Source of the DNA: Hyphomicrobiales bacterium
GTDB lineage: Bacteria > Pseudomonadota > Alphaproteobacteria > Rhizobiales > Rhizobiaceae
Assembly: GCA_900473795.1 (NCBI GenBank)
Contig: UCMT01000030.1
Location: 30,485 to 94,484, forward strand
DNA: 64,000 nt
Direction of reading: 5' to 3'
The position numbers were made by a program, and so were the translations under genes. Of this stretch, positions 1 through 8,908 are shown piece after piece; position 1 is the first letter of the stretch, and each line of letters begins with the position of its first letter. The notes beneath the pieces were generated by a model. That model was not told the DNA's origin and made no database searches. It was given only the letters and a program-made list of their open reading frames with translations.

Positions 1-1
1 G

Positions 2-352
2 TCGTTGCGCGAGGGCAAAGCCAATATCGCCGAATCCTACGCCACAGATGAGGGCGGCGAGATGTGGCTGATCAATTCCTATCTGCCGGAATATCTGCAG
101 GCGAACCGCTTCAATCATGAGCCGCGCCGCCGCCGCAAGCTGCTTTTGTCGAAACGGGAGGCCAACCGGCTTCAGAGCGCGATCAATCGCGAGGGTATGA
201 CGCTCATTCCGCTGAAGATCTATTTCAACGATCAGGGCAGGGCGAAGCTCGAACTGGCGCTCGGCAAGGGCAAGAAACTGCACGACAAGCGTGAGACCGA
301 AAAAGAGCGCGACTGGAACCGGCAGAAGAGCAGGCTCCTGAAGGATCACTGA
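2..352 (+). CDS. smpB: SsrA-binding protein SmpB, C-terminal part
   Basis: SmpB binds tmRNA and carries it to stalled ribosomes for trans-translation. The reading frame is open from the first bases of the window, so the N-terminus (about 40 residues of a usual 155-160) lies outside. What remains has the family's conserved core: the AESYA stretch, the [15 protein letters not shown] segment that binds the tmRNA elbow, and the basic C-terminal tail (KGKKLHDKR) that inserts into the empty mRNA channel. A TTG in this frame near the left edge is an internal Leu codon, not a start. The ssrA (tmRNA) gene itself is not in the window. A terminator-like hairpin follows. Confidence 0.95.
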   Translation, partial: SLREGKANIAESYATDEGGEMWLINSYLPEYLQANRFNHEPRRRRKLLLSKREANRLQSAINREGMTLIPLKIYFNDQGRAKLELALGKGKKLHDKRETEKERDWNRQKSRLLKDH

Positions 353-380
353 GATTTCCTGCGATGTGTTCAAATGAAAG

Positions 381-410
381 GAGCGGCCCAAAACCGCTCG
401 TTTTCCTTTT
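381..410 (+). terminator. Rho-independent terminator after smpB
   Basis: A short GAGCGG/CCGCTC stem (381-386 with 394-399, 7-base loop) is followed by a T-rich run up to 410. It lies between the convergent smpB and NYN-domain genes and touches the last codon of the latter. Confidence 0.6.
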
Positions 411-994
411 CATTCGCTGGCGTCGTCGCTGACCGTAACCGGTTCGACGACACGGGGCGCTCGCTCGGAGGGATCGCGGCCGACTTCGGCCCTGAGACTG
501 ACCAGTTCGATGAAATGATCGGCCTGGCGGCGCAGATCGTCGGCGATCATCGGCGGCTGTGTCGACATGGTCGAGACCACCGAGACTTTGCGTCCCTTGC
601 GCTGCAGCGCTTCGACCAGCGTCGTGAAGTCTCCGTCGCCCGAGAAGATCACAAGATGATCAACCGTTTCGGACTGTTCCATCGCGTCGATGGCCAGTTC
701 GATGTCCATATTCCCCTTGATCTTCCGCCGACCGAGCGAATCGGTGAATTCCTTCGCGGGCTTCGTCACCACCTTGTAACCGTTATAGTCCAGCCAGTCG
801 ATCAGTGGGCGGATGGACGAGTATTCCTGGTCCTCGATCAGCGCCGTGTAATAGTAGGCGCGAAGAAGATACCCGCGCTTCTGAAAAGCCTTGAGCAGCT
901 TGCGATAGTCAATGTCGAAACCAAGACTTTTCGAGGCCGCGTAGAGGTTCGCACCGTCGATGAACAAGGCGATTTTTTCGCGGGGGTCGAACAT
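410..994 (-). CDS. NYN domain protein (LabA/DUF88 family), putative RNase
   Basis: A 194-residue protein of the NYN (PIN-like) family, which are presumed metal-dependent ribonucleases. Acidic residues fit the PIN-like active site: D13 in FIDGAN, D97 and D103 in GNMDIELAIDAM, and D120/D122 in SGDGDF. The N16 of DGAN is also typical. No signal peptide or membrane segment is present, so it should be cytoplasmic. The gene is monocistronic and faces away from rpoZ across a 620-base spacer. Homologues are common in Rhizobiales close to smpB or rpoZ, but the substrate is not known. The family call is firm; the ribonuclease role is inferred from the fold. Confidence 0.88.
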   Translation of the reverse strand: MFDPREKIALFIDGANLYAASKSLGFDIDYRKLLKAFQKRGYLLRAYYYTALIEDQEYSSIRPLIDWLDYNGYKVVTKPAKEFTDSLGRRKIKGNMDIELAIDAMEQSETVDHLVIFSGDGDFTTLVEALQRKGRKVSVVSTMSTQPPMIADDLRRQADHFIELVSLRAEVGRDPSERAPRVVEPVTVSDDASE

Positions 995-1617
995 CGTTTT
1001 ATCCTTTTTGTTGTCTCAATGTTTTTGATTTTCAACCTGGCCACGCGCGAATGGGCACCAGTGGCGGAATATCCCGCTTACATTAAGATTTGCTCATATG
1101 CTAGCCACCTAAAAGATTTCTTCCATGCCCTATCATCCAAGCAGGAATTTGCTTTAGTCTAAGAAAATTCCGGTTGGAATAGCTATTTTTCGCACTTTTT
1201 TGCTAAAAATGGGAAATTTGTGGCTTTATTTGGGATTCTTTTTGCCGGGTTGCCTATCCTACATCCTGTGTAAGCCAATATCCTCCCTCCCAGAACGACA
1301 ACGAGCTTTAGTGGCATTCAATCATCATTTATGAGGATGTCAAAGCCTATCGGCTGAGCGCGCGGTTGCGCGGCGCCGTTTCGGCACGGCAATATGGTCG
1401 CCGCCGATATGCGCGGATATCTTTTTCTGAAATGCAGGAAAAGCTTGAATTTTTGTGCTTTTGACTGTATCGGGCAGTTTAATTCCTGAAATCGGAGCCA
1501 CGCATACCGTCAGGCCGACGGCTGGCCGGGTTCCGATCTTGTTAATCAGCGCAAGCGACGGATCATTTCAGGGTATCCGCGATTGAAGCTGCGCTCTTGA
1601 GACCCAAAGGACAGGCC
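995..1617. other. Intergenic region between NYN gene and rpoZ
   Basis: No convincing coding frame. The region is noticeably richer in A+T between about 1080 and 1320 and near 1430-1490, as expected for divergent promoters. A weak alphaproteobacterial promoter pattern, CTTGAA at 1444 with a 17-base spacer, lies upstream of rpoZ, but the -10 match is poor, so I do not list it as a separate promoter. I see no RNA gene or riboswitch here. Confidence 0.4.
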
Positions 1618-2025
1618 ATGGCCCGCGTCACTGTTGAAGATTGCATCGACAAAGTCGATAACCGTTTCGAACTCGTCCTGCTGGCAAGCCATCGCGCCCG
1701 CCTGATCTCGCAGGGTGCGGCGATCACCATCGATCGCGACAACGACAAGAACCCGGTCGTTGCTCTGCGCGAGATTGCTGATGAGACGCTGTCTCCGGGC
1801 GACCTAAAGGAAGACCTGATCCACTCGCTGCAGAAGCATGTCGAAGTGGACGAGCCCGAGCCCGATCCGGCCTCGATGCTCGGCGGCGATGCCGCTGCGG
1901 CCTTCGCTGAAACGGCTGAAGACGACGACCAGCCGGAGCCGATCACCTTCGACCGCATGTCGGAAGAAGAGCTGCTGGCCGGCATCGAAGGCCTGGTTCC
2001 GCCGGAAAAAAGCGACGACTATTGA
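1618..2025 (+). CDS. rpoZ: DNA-directed RNA polymerase subunit omega
   Basis: The 135-residue omega subunit, which helps assemble the beta-prime subunit of RNA polymerase. It starts [13 protein letters not shown], the invariant beginning of alphaproteobacterial omega, with the [14 protein letters not shown] helix following. I chose ATG 1618 over a TTG 21 bases upstream because the protein aligns from there and an AAAGGA Shine-Dalgarno lies just before it. The C-terminus is acidic and longer than in E. coli, as is usual for rhizobia. Omega and the (p)ppGpp synthetase gene are neighbours in many proteobacteria, but here a strong terminator separates the two. Confidence 0.96.
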   Translation: MARVTVEDCIDKVDNRFELVLLASHRARLISQGAAITIDRDNDKNPVVALREIADETLSPGDLKEDLIHSLQKHVEVDEPEPDPASMLGGDAAAAFAETAEDDDQPEPITFDRMSEEELLAGIEGLVPPEKSDDY

Positions 2026-2116
2026 GCCTAAACGGCATCCGGCCCCTCGCTGGATGCGACGCTCTGACGCAATGCCGCGTTTTCGTTCAGAAATCACGTG
2101 CCGCTATTTGCAAAGC

Positions 2117-2149
2117 AGTGCGCCACTCCTATGATTGGCGCACTTTTTC
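2117..2149 (+). terminator. Rho-independent terminator between rpoZ and rsh
   Basis: A perfect 9-bp stem, AGTGCGCCA (2117-2125) pairing with TGGCGCACT (2136-2144), has a 10-base loop and is followed by TTTTCTTTT. It should end rpoZ transcription and leave rsh with its own promoter or with readthrough. Confidence 0.85.
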
Positions 2150-2180
2150 TTTTCCGGATATCTCCTGGAGCCGCTAGCGG

Positions 2181-4403
2181 ATGATGCGCCAATACGAGCT
2201 CGTTGAGCGCGTTCAGAAATACAAGCCCGATGTAAACGAAGCGCTGCTCAACAAGGCCTATGTTTACGCCATGCAGAAGCATGGCCAGCAGAAGCGGGCG
2301 AGCGGCGACCCCTATATTTCCCACCCGCTCGAAGTCGCTGCGATCCTCACCGAGATGCATCTCGATGAATCGACCATCGCGGTTGCGTTGCTGCACGACA
2401 CGATCGAGGATACGACGGCGACGCGCGCCGAGATCGACGACCTGTTCGGCGAGGATATCGGCGCCCTTGTCGAGGGGCTGACCAAGATCAAGAAGCTCGA
2501 TCTGGTGACGAAGAAGGCCAAGCAGGCGGAAAACCTGCGCAAGCTGCTTCTGGCGATTTCCGACGACGTGCGCGTGCTTCTGGTCAAGCTCGCCGACCGG
2601 CTGCACAATATGCGCACGCTCGACCATATGTCGGCGGAAAAGCGCGCCCGGATTTCCGAAGAGACGATGGATATCTACGCGCCGCTGGCCGGGCGCATGG
2701 GTATGCAGGACATGCGCGAGGAACTCGAGAACCTCTCCTTCCGTCATATCAATCCCGAAGCCTTCGAGACGGTTACCCGCCGCTTGGGCGAGTTGTCGGC
2801 GCGCAATGAAGGTCTGATCAAGAAGATCGAGGACGAGCTGGGCGAGCTCATTCTGGCACGCGGGCTGGTGGGCGCCGTCGTCAAGGGCCGGCAGAAGAAA
2901 CCGTATTCGGTCTTCAAGAAGATGCAGTCGAAGTCGCTCTCCTTCGAGCAGCTGTCCGACGTCTGGGGCTTCCGCATCATCGTCGCCGACATACCTGACT
3001 GTTACCGCGCACTCGGCATCGTCCACACCCGCTGGCGCGTCGTGCCCGGACGGTTCAAGGACTATATCTCGACGCCGAAGCAGAATGACTATCAGTCGAT
3101 TCATACGACGATCGTCGGGCCATCCCGCCAGCGCATCGAACTGCAGATCCGCACGCGGCACATGCATGAGATCGCCGAATACGGCATTGCCGCGCATACG
3201 CTTTACAAGGACAGTGTCGAGCCGGCCGGTGATACGAAGCTGTCGCCGAAGTCGAACGCCTATTCCTGGCTGCGCCGGACGATCGAGTCCCTGGCGGAAG
3301 GCGACAATCCGGAAGAGTTCCTCGAACATACCAAGCTCGAACTCTTCCAGGATCAGGTCTTCTGTTTCACCCCGAAGGGGCAGTTGATCGCGCTGCCGCG
3401 CGGCGCAACGCCGATCGACTTCGCCTATGCCGTGCATACCAATATCGGCGACACCTGCGTTGGCGCCAAGATCAACGGCCGGATCATGCCGCTGGTTACA
3501 CGGCTGACCAACGGTGACGAAGTCGAGATCGTCCGCTCCGGCATCCAGGTGCCGCCGCCGGCCTGGGAGGAAATCGTCGTCACCGGCAAGGCGCGGGCTG
3601 CCATCCGCCGCGCCACCCGTGCCGCCGTGCGCAAGCAATATTCAGGGCTTGGTTACCGCATTCTCGAACGCACCTTCGAGCGGGCGGGCAAGTCGTTTAC
3701 CCGCGAGGCGATGAAGCCGGTCCTGCATCGTCTCGGCCACAAGGATATCGAGGATGCGATCGCATCCGTTGGTCGCGGCGAGCTTTCCTCACTCGATGTG
3801 CTGCGCGCCGTCTTCCCCGATCATCAGGACGAGCGCGTTACGGTAAAGCCGCAGGACGAAGGCTGGTTCAACATGCGCAGCGCCGCCGGCATGGTGTTCA
3901 AGCTGCCGAACCGGCCGAAGGACATGTTCGATATGCTGGAGGGGGAGGGGCCGGAAGCGCTGCCCATTCGCGGGCTCTCGGGCAACGCCGAAGTTCATTT
4001 CAGCGCCTCGGGTGCCGTGCCGGGAGACCGCATCGTCGGTATCATGGAAAAGGACAAGGGTATCACGATCTACCCGATCCAGTCGCCCAGCCTGCAGAAG
4101 TTCGATGACGAGCCGGAGCGCTGGATCGATGTGCGCTGGGACCTCGACGAAGCGAACAACACGCGCTTCATGGCGCGGATCGCGATCAACGCGCTGAACG
4201 AACCGGGCACGCTTGCCGAAATCGCCCAGTCGATCGCCACCAGCGACATCAACATCCGCACCCTGTCGATGGGCCAGGTGGCGGCGGATTTCAGCGAGTT
4301 CCAGCTCGATCTGGAAGTCTGGGATCTGCGTCAGCTCAATCACCTGGTCACGCAAATCCGCGAATTGCCCAGCGTTTCCACCGTCAAGCGCGTCTTCGAG
4401 TGA
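2181..4403 (+). CDS. rsh: Bifunctional (p)ppGpp synthetase/hydrolase (RelA/SpoT, Rsh)
   Basis: A 740-residue long RelA/SpoT homologue that makes and degrades the stringent-response alarmone. The N-terminal HD hydrolase domain is intact: H48, H72-D73, the E76-D77 pair, and D139/N143 in ADRLHNM. The synthetase domain (about 225-340) has the conserved VVPGRFKDYIS, TPKQNDYQSIH and EIQIRT-type segments, so both activities are expected. A TGS domain (about 385-445) and a C-terminal ACT domain (about 665-738) complete the standard layout. It is the only long Rsh in the window, and rhizobia usually have one. The start is one of two adjacent ATG codons. Its last codons form part of a terminator stem. 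Confidence 0.96.
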   Translation: MMRQYELVERVQKYKPDVNEALLNKAYVYAMQKHGQQKRASGDPYISHPLEVAAILTEMHLDESTIAVALLHDTIEDTTATRAEIDDLFGEDIGALVEGLTKIKKLDLVTKKAKQAENLRKLLLAISDDVRVLLVKLADRLHNMRTLDHMSAEKRARISEETMDIYAPLAGRMGMQDMREELENLSFRHINPEAFETVTRRLGELSARNEGLIKKIEDELGELILARGLVGAVVKGRQKKPYSVFKKMQSKSLSFEQLSDVWGFRIIVADIPDCYRALGIVHTRWRVVPGRFKDYISTPKQNDYQSIHTTIVGPSRQRIELQIRTRHMHEIAEYGIAAHTLYKDSVEPAGDTKLSPKSNAYSWLRRTIESLAEGDNPEEFLEHTKLELFQDQVFCFTPKGQLIALPRGATPIDFAYAVHTNIGDTCVGAKINGRIMPLVTRLTNGDEVEIVRSGIQVPPPAWEEIVVTGKARAAIRRATRAAVRKQYSGLGYRILERTFERAGKSFTREAMKPVLHRLGHKDIEDAIASVGRGELSSLDVLRAVFPDHQDERVTVKPQDEGWFNMRSAAGMVFKLPNRPKDMFDMLEGEGPEALPIRGLSGNAEVHFSASGAVPGDRIVGIMEKDKGITIYPIQSPSLQKFDDEPERWIDVRWDLDEANNTRFMARIAINALNEPGTLAEIAQSIATSDINIRTLSMGQVAADFSEFQLDLEVWDLRQLNHLVTQIRELPSVSTVKRVFE

Positions 4404-4412
4404 CGCGCTTTT
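4386..4412 (+). terminator. Terminator overlapping the rsh stop codon
   Basis: AAGCGCGTC (4386-4394) pairs with GACGCGCTT (4402-4410) across a 7-base loop, with a short T run after it. The stop codon at 4401-4403 lies in the loop and 3' arm, so the final codons of rsh double as the terminator. Confidence 0.6.
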
Positions 4413-4519
4413 ACGGTCCTGCCGAACAGGAAAAGTCTCGCCTTTCGCGCTCCTGAATGATCTGTTGTTCTCCGCACTGCTTCGTGGGAACATGCCATTC
4501 TTCTTGGACGGAGGGTGCA

Positions 4520-5107
4520 ATGCGTGCATTGCGGCGAGCACTGGCTTTCGGATTTGTCCTGGGGTTGCCGGCGGATTTTTCGACCGCGGCGGATACCAAT
4601 CTTCAATTGTTTGGGCGGGATATCGGCAAGGAAAAGGCCTATGCCTGCTATGCCCGGACCTATACCAAGGCGCATCTCGCCAGCCATCCTGATCAGAACG
4701 TCCGCGACATGATGGTTTTCGTGGATAGCTACGAGGATGAGAGTGGTGCCGGCCGCCAGTATATATTGGGCATGTCGGTGAATTTCCGCCAGCTGAAGAG
4801 GCCCTACAGCGCCTATGGCGGATGCTCTGCCGGCACGGACGGAAAGCAGGCCCTGCACTGCGGTATCGATTGCGATGGCGGTACCATCGGTGTTCGCATC
4901 AAGGACAAGAATTCCATTCTTCTCGATATTCCCGATGGCGCGCGGGTCAGTGACGATCAGAGCGAGGAGGAATTGAGCGACCTGCCCGAAGGCGCCAAGT
5001 TCGGTTCGGACGACAAGATTTTCCGCCTCGACCGCACGGCACTTTCCACCTGCCTGCCGCTTGCTTCCGACGAGGAAACCAAGGCCGCTCTCCGGGCGGC
5101 GCATTGA
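4520..5107 (+). CDS. Hypothetical exported protein, 195 residues
   Basis: I do not recognise a named family. From ATG 4520, preceded by GGACGGAGG, the protein starts with a signal peptide (MRALRRALAFGFVLG, then Ala-rich to about residue 24), so it is probably periplasmic. The mature part has a cluster of cysteines around YGGCSAG, LHCGIDCDGG and a later STCLPL, which could form disulfides. It has an acidic middle (DDQSEEELSDLPEGAKFG). A DsrE-like gene starts 8 bases after its stop and is also exported, so the two are probably one transcript. An ATG further upstream is open in frame but gives no sensible signal peptide. Confidence 0.7.
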   Translation: MRALRRALAFGFVLGLPADFSTAADTNLQLFGRDIGKEKAYACYARTYTKAHLASHPDQNVRDMMVFVDSYEDESGAGRQYILGMSVNFRQLKRPYSAYGGCSAGTDGKQALHCGIDCDGGTIGVRIKDKNSILLDIPDGARVSDDQSEEELSDLPEGAKFGSDDKIFRLDRTALSTCLPLASDEETKAALRAAH

Positions 5108-5115
5108 GGGGCGCC

Positions 5116-5574
5116 ATGTCGATCAAACGCCGGACTGTCTTCACGCGCGCCCTGACCGCGCCGCTTGCCGCGCTCTTTGCCGGACGCGTCGCGTCCGCTG
5201 CGACGGCTTCGCCCGATGCCGGGAGGCAAAAGGTCGTCTATCACCTTGCCGATACGGAGAAGGTGATGTTTGTGCTTGGCAATATCCGCAACCATATAGA
5301 TGGCATGGGCGGCCCCCAGGCGGTGGATATCGTCCTGGTGGTGCACGGCCCGGCACTGGCTCTTTTTCGCAAGCTCAGAGCCAATCCCAAAACGGTCGCG
5401 CAGGTGGCCAAGGTAAGCGGGGACGGTGTTCGCATGGCCGCCTGCGGCAATACGATGACGGCGCAAAAGCTTGAGATCGCCGATCTGCTGCCCGGTTTTG
5501 TCCGCGCCGACGAGGGCGGCGTCGTTCGCATCGCGAAGCTTCAGACCGAAGGCTATGTCTACATTCGGCCGTGA
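5116..5574 (+). CDS. DsrE/DsrF-like family protein, exported
   Basis: About 152 residues. The body has the DsrE-like fold pattern: a first strand KVVYHLADTEKV, then DIVLVVHGPALALF, then a GVRMAACGNTM stretch with the single cysteine at the place used in the family, and a PGFVRADEGGVVRI end. DsrE-like proteins handle sulfur or act as small periplasmic partners of uncertain role. The N-terminus is a signal peptide with a twin-arginine-like KRRTVFTRA start, suggesting Tat or Sec export. I chose ATG 5116 with GAGGGG before it rather than the TTG that overlaps the preceding stop codon. Confidence 0.75.
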   Translation: MSIKRRTVFTRALTAPLAALFAGRVASAATASPDAGRQKVVYHLADTEKVMFVLGNIRNHIDGMGGPQAVDIVLVVHGPALALFRKLRANPKTVAQVAKVSGDGVRMAACGNTMTAQKLEIADLLPGFVRADEGGVVRIAKLQTEGYVYIRP

Positions 5575-5747
5575 TCGGCGGCAGGTCAGCATAGTCGGAC
5601 GGCAATTGCCTCGGAAATGTGCAATTTTAGGGCGGAGCGGCGCGTGTCATGCATCCATTGCATGGCTGCCGCCTCTTTGTAGCTCTGGTGAATAAGCTCT
5701 TCCTCACCTATCTTCAGCGTCGGGAGGTAAACAAAAAGAGGTTTACC

Positions 5748-5900
5748 ATGTTTAAGCAACTGAAGAAAATCACCGGCGCCCTGCGCGTACCGTCCGTCGA
5801 AGAACGCGAAATGAACTATCTCAATGGTTCGCTCGACCGGATCGATCTGGAATACCGTCAGCGTCAGGTTGACCGCGGCCTGTTCCGCAACTCCTTCTAA
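5748..5900 (+). CDS. DUF3563 family small protein, 50 residues
   Basis: A very short protein beginning MFKQLKKITGALRVPS and containing EREMNYLNGSLDRIDLEYRQRQVD, the signature of the DUF3563 family found as solo small genes in rhizobia and some betaproteobacteria. It is amphipathic and mostly helical by inspection. A GAGG Shine-Dalgarno is 6 bases before ATG 5748. Function unknown. It stands alone between terminator-free spacers of about 170 and 200 bases, so it probably has its own promoter. Confidence 0.8.
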   Translation: MFKQLKKITGALRVPSVEEREMNYLNGSLDRIDLEYRQRQVDRGLFRNSF

Positions 5901-6106
5901 GTCATGCTGCCGTCCGGCTGCCTGCGTCTGCAGGCTGCCGGGACATATGCAATAAACGCATGTCAGACCGGGTTCCTGCGCATGAGGTGCAGGCGCCACG
6001 AAGCGCCGGGCGCCCGCTGCGGCAAATTGCGCTTGGCCGTGCCGGAAGGGTGATTTTCCCTTACCCGCCATTGAACAGCCACACCCGCATCGTCTATCAG
6101 GACAGC

Positions 6107-6685
6107 ATGTTGTTCAGACGCAAGAAGCCCGCAACCTTGTCGGGAAAGCTCCGTGAGTTTCTGTGGCCGCGAAAGGGCTTTTCCCGCGGCGTGCGGTATT
6201 TGTCGATGCGCGTCCTGCGGCTATCGTCCTCTCCGCATTCCATCGCCGTCGGCGTTGCCGCCGGGGCTGCGTCTTCGGCAACGCCGTTTATCGGCTTTCA
6301 CATCCTCATCGCTCTTGCTGTTGCCTATCTCTTGTCGGGCAATCTGATCGCGGCCGGTATAGCGACCGCGCTTGCCAATCCGCTGACCATCCCGGTCATT
6401 CTCGTCGCGACCTACGAGGTCGGCGTGGTGATGCTTGGTACCGGCGGCAGTGGTGCGCTGACCGGGGAAGAGATTGTCCATAGGCTGAGCCATCTCGAAC
6501 TGGCGCATTTATGGGAGCCTTTGCTCAAGCCGATGTTGATCGGCTCCGTGCCGATTGCAGCCGCAAGTGCTGCTGTTTTCTATGTCCTGGCCTTCTATGC
6601 CGCCAAACTCTTCCAGTCCCGCCGCCAGGTCCGGCGGTCCGGCAAGGCGCAGCATCGCACGGCAGGATCGGCGAGTGGTCTTTGA
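6107..6685 (+). CDS. DUF2062 domain membrane protein
   Basis: A 192-residue protein with the DUF2062 pattern: a basic N-terminus (MLFRRKKPATL, FLWPRKGFSRG), then a helical hairpin with HSIAVGVAAGAASSATPFIGFHI and a LANPLTIPVI motif, and a last transmembrane segment (VPIAAASAAVFYVLAFYAA). It is an inner-membrane protein of unknown function that occurs just before acpS in rhizobia. The frame is open 147 bases upstream, but ATG 6107 gives the usual family length. Confidence 0.85.
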   Translation: MLFRRKKPATLSGKLREFLWPRKGFSRGVRYLSMRVLRLSSSPHSIAVGVAAGAASSATPFIGFHILIALAVAYLLSGNLIAAGIATALANPLTIPVILVATYEVGVVMLGTGGSGALTGEEIVHRLSHLELAHLWEPLLKPMLIGSVPIAAASAAVFYVLAFYAAKLFQSRRQVRRSGKAQHRTAGSASGL

Positions 6686-6775
6686 TTCTCACAAATTTTT
6701 AACTTGGCAGGCGGCTGTCCGTTTGCTCTTGTCCAGCGAGGCTCGCCTCAACTCTGATAGGGTGTTTTCGTTTCG

Positions 6776-7195
6776 ATGATTATCGGCATCGGCAGTGACC
6801 TGATTGATATCAGGCGTATCGAAAGCTCGCTCGAGCGTTTCGGCGAGCGGTTCAGCCAGCGCTGTTTCACCGAAATAGAAATCCGGAAATCCGAAGGTCG
6901 GAAGAACCGCGCCGAATCCTATGCCAAGCGGTTCGCGGCGAAGGAGGCCTGTTCCAAGGCGCTCGGAACGGGCATGGCGCAGGGCGTGTTCTGGAAGGAC
7001 ATGGGTGTCGTCAATCTGCCGGGTGGCAAGCCGACGATGCAGCTGACCGGCGGTGCTGCCGAAAGGCTCGCGGCAATGCTGCCGGCCGGCCACCGCGGCG
7101 TCATCCACCTCACCATCACCGATGACTTTCCCCTGGCGCAGGCCTTCGTGATAATCGAAGCTCTGCCCGTTGCCCCGGATAAAGGAAGCGTTTAG
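6776..7195 (+). CDS. acpS: Holo-[acyl-carrier-protein] synthase
   Basis: AcpS moves 4'-phosphopantetheine from CoA to the serine of acyl carrier protein. The 139-residue protein starts [16 protein letters not shown] with the metal-binding D8. The second ligand, E57, lies in the [16 protein letters not shown] motif. Length and motifs are standard. It begins the acpS-lepB-rnc-era run of fatty-acid, secretion and RNA-processing genes typical of alphaproteobacteria. Confidence 0.97.
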   Translation: MIIGIGSDLIDIRRIESSLERFGERFSQRCFTEIEIRKSEGRKNRAESYAKRFAAKEACSKALGTGMAQGVFWKDMGVVNLPGGKPTMQLTGGAAERLAAMLPAGHRGVIHLTITDDFPLAQAFVIIEALPVAPDKGSV

Positions 7196-7344
7196 AGCAT
7201 GTCCGCATGAAGCGGACCGAGAATGGGCGTGCGCAATATCTGTCGAGCAACCTGCGTCAAATCCCGTTCGCATATAGACCGCAAGCAATATCTTCGTTCG
7301 ACACGCAAATGGTGCGAGCAATGATCAGATCAAGGAACGACGGC

Positions 7345-8088
7345 GTGGCAGAGAAAATAGAAAAGAAGCAGAGTGGCCTTTGGGAAAACGTCAAGGTCAT
7401 TATCCAGGCGCTTCTCTTGGCTGTGGTGATCCGCACCGTCTTCTTCCAGCCCTTTACCATTCCCTCCGGTTCGATGATGCCGACGCTCCTTGTCGGCGAT
7501 TACATCTTCGTCAACAAGTTCGCCTATGGCTACTCCAAATATTCCCTGCCGTTCGCGCCGGACCTGTTCAGCGGCCGTATCTTTGCAAGCGAGCCGAAGC
7601 GCGGCGACGTCGTCGTCTTCCGCTTCCCGCCGAATCCGGACATCGACTATATCAAGCGCCTGATCGGCCTGCCCGGTGACAGGATTCAGGTTCGCGACAG
7701 CATTCTCTACGTCAACGACAAGCCCGTTCCGCGCGTACCGGACGGCGCCTTCCGAGCCGACGACCAATACGACACGGGCGCTGAAGTTCCGGTCTATCGC
7801 GAGACGCTGGACAACGGCGTGAACTTCGACACGCTCGACCAGTTTCCGGATTCCCGCGGCGACAACACCCGCGAGTTCATCGTCCCCGAAGGCCATTATT
7901 TCATGATGGGCGACAATCGCGACAACTCGGCCGACAGCCGTTTCGACGTCGGTTTCGTGCCCGCCCAGAACCTGGTCGGCCGCGCCAGCATGATCTTCTT
8001 CTCGCTCGGCCACGACACCTCGTTCCGTGAAGTGTGGAAGTGGCCGACGAACCTCCGCTATGACCGCCTTTTCAAGGCCGTCGAATGA
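7345..8088 (+). CDS. lepB: Signal peptidase I
   Basis: A 247-residue type I leader peptidase that removes signal peptides outside the inner membrane. After a short cytoplasmic tail comes one transmembrane helix (VKVIIQALLLAVVIRTVFF), then the catalytic serine S43 in IPSGSMMPTL and the general-base lysine K104 in DYIKRLIGLPGD. A GDNRDNSADSR box is near the C-terminus. The frame is open back to 7207, but I place the start at GTG 7345 because AAGGA lies 7 bases before it and the length then matches rhizobial LepB. The stop overlaps the rnc start (ATGA), so translation is coupled. Confidence 0.93.
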   Translation: MAEKIEKKQSGLWENVKVIIQALLLAVVIRTVFFQPFTIPSGSMMPTLLVGDYIFVNKFAYGYSKYSLPFAPDLFSGRIFASEPKRGDVVVFRFPPNPDIDYIKRLIGLPGDRIQVRDSILYVNDKPVPRVPDGAFRADDQYDTGAEVPVYRETLDNGVNFDTLDQFPDSRGDNTREFIVPEGHYFMMGDNRDNSADSRFDVGFVPAQNLVGRASMIFFSLGHDTSFREVWKWPTNLRYDRLFKAVE

Positions 8089-8801
8089 GCAAGGGCCGTC
8101 CGCTGAACACGGAGGACCGGGAGCGCCTTGAAGCTGCGATCGGCTACAGCTTCGTTCAGAAGGAACGGCTCGACCGGGCGCTGACTCATGCCAGCGCCCG
8201 CAATGCCAAAGGCTCGAACTACGAGCGGCTGGAATTCCTCGGCGACCGTGTGCTCGGGCTCTGTGTCGCCGAGTTGTTGTTCGAGACATTCAAGGAGGCG
8301 AGCGAAGGCGAGCTTTCCGTTCGTCTGAACCAGTTGGTCAGCGCCGAAAGCTGCGCGCTCATTGCCGATGCGCTGTCGCTGCATCTCTTCATCCGCACCG
8401 GTGCTGACGTCAAGAAGCTCACCGGAAAACACATGCTGAATGTGCGGGCCGATGTGGTAGAGTCGCTGATCGCGGCGATCTATCTCGATGGCGGCCTGGA
8501 AGCGGCGCGCGGGTTCATCCAGCGCCACTGGTCGGCGCGGGCAAGCCGGGTCGATGGCGCGCGCCGCGATGCCAAGACCGAACTGCAGGAATGGGCGCAT
8601 GCCAAGTTCGGCGTGACGCCGAGCTACCGCATCGACGACCGGTCCGGACCGGATCACGATCCGCGTTTCACGGTGACGGTGGAGATACCAGGCATTGCGC
8701 CGGCAACCGGCATCGACCGCTCCAAGCGTGCCGCCGAACAGGTGGCCGCCACGAAGGTCCTGGAGCGGGAAGGCGTCTGGAAGACAGCGACGACGGCCTG
8801 A
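8085..8801 (+). CDS. rnc: Ribonuclease III
   Basis: RNase III cuts double-stranded RNA in rRNA and mRNA processing. This 238-residue protein has the signature YERLEFLGDRVLGL with E50 and D54, the second acidic pair in the DVVESLIAAIYLDGG segment, and a C-terminal double-stranded-RNA-binding domain (about 165-232) ending in SKRAAEQVAATKVL. It overlaps lepB by 4 bases. Confidence 0.97.
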   Translation: MSKGRPLNTEDRERLEAAIGYSFVQKERLDRALTHASARNAKGSNYERLEFLGDRVLGLCVAELLFETFKEASEGELSVRLNQLVSAESCALIADALSLHLFIRTGADVKKLTGKHMLNVRADVVESLIAAIYLDGGLEAARGFIQRHWSARASRVDGARRDAKTELQEWAHAKFGVTPSYRIDDRSGPDHDPRFTVTVEIPGIAPATGIDRSKRAAEQVAATKVLEREGVWKTATTA

Positions 8802-8908
8802 TCTGTCCGGAGGCAAAATCCTCCTGAAAGATCAGGCAATCCTTTGATAGACATGCGATCCTGTGCGCCGTTGCGGCGCCCGGCGCACAATCGGAAATTA
8901 CGGACACG

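Noticed and set aside
374..1162. A 262-codon plus-strand frame opposite the NYN gene and running into the intergenic region
   Set aside because: Starts in the smpB terminator and has no domain; the NYN protein on the minus strand is well supported.
1444..1473. CTTGAA plus spacer as rpoZ promoter
   Set aside because: The -10 match is poor, and a second TTGACT nearby gives an equally poor alternative; not listed as a promoter.
2094..3638. A 514-codon minus-strand frame opposite rsh
   Set aside because: It runs through the invariant rsh catalytic region and has no domain; shadow frame.
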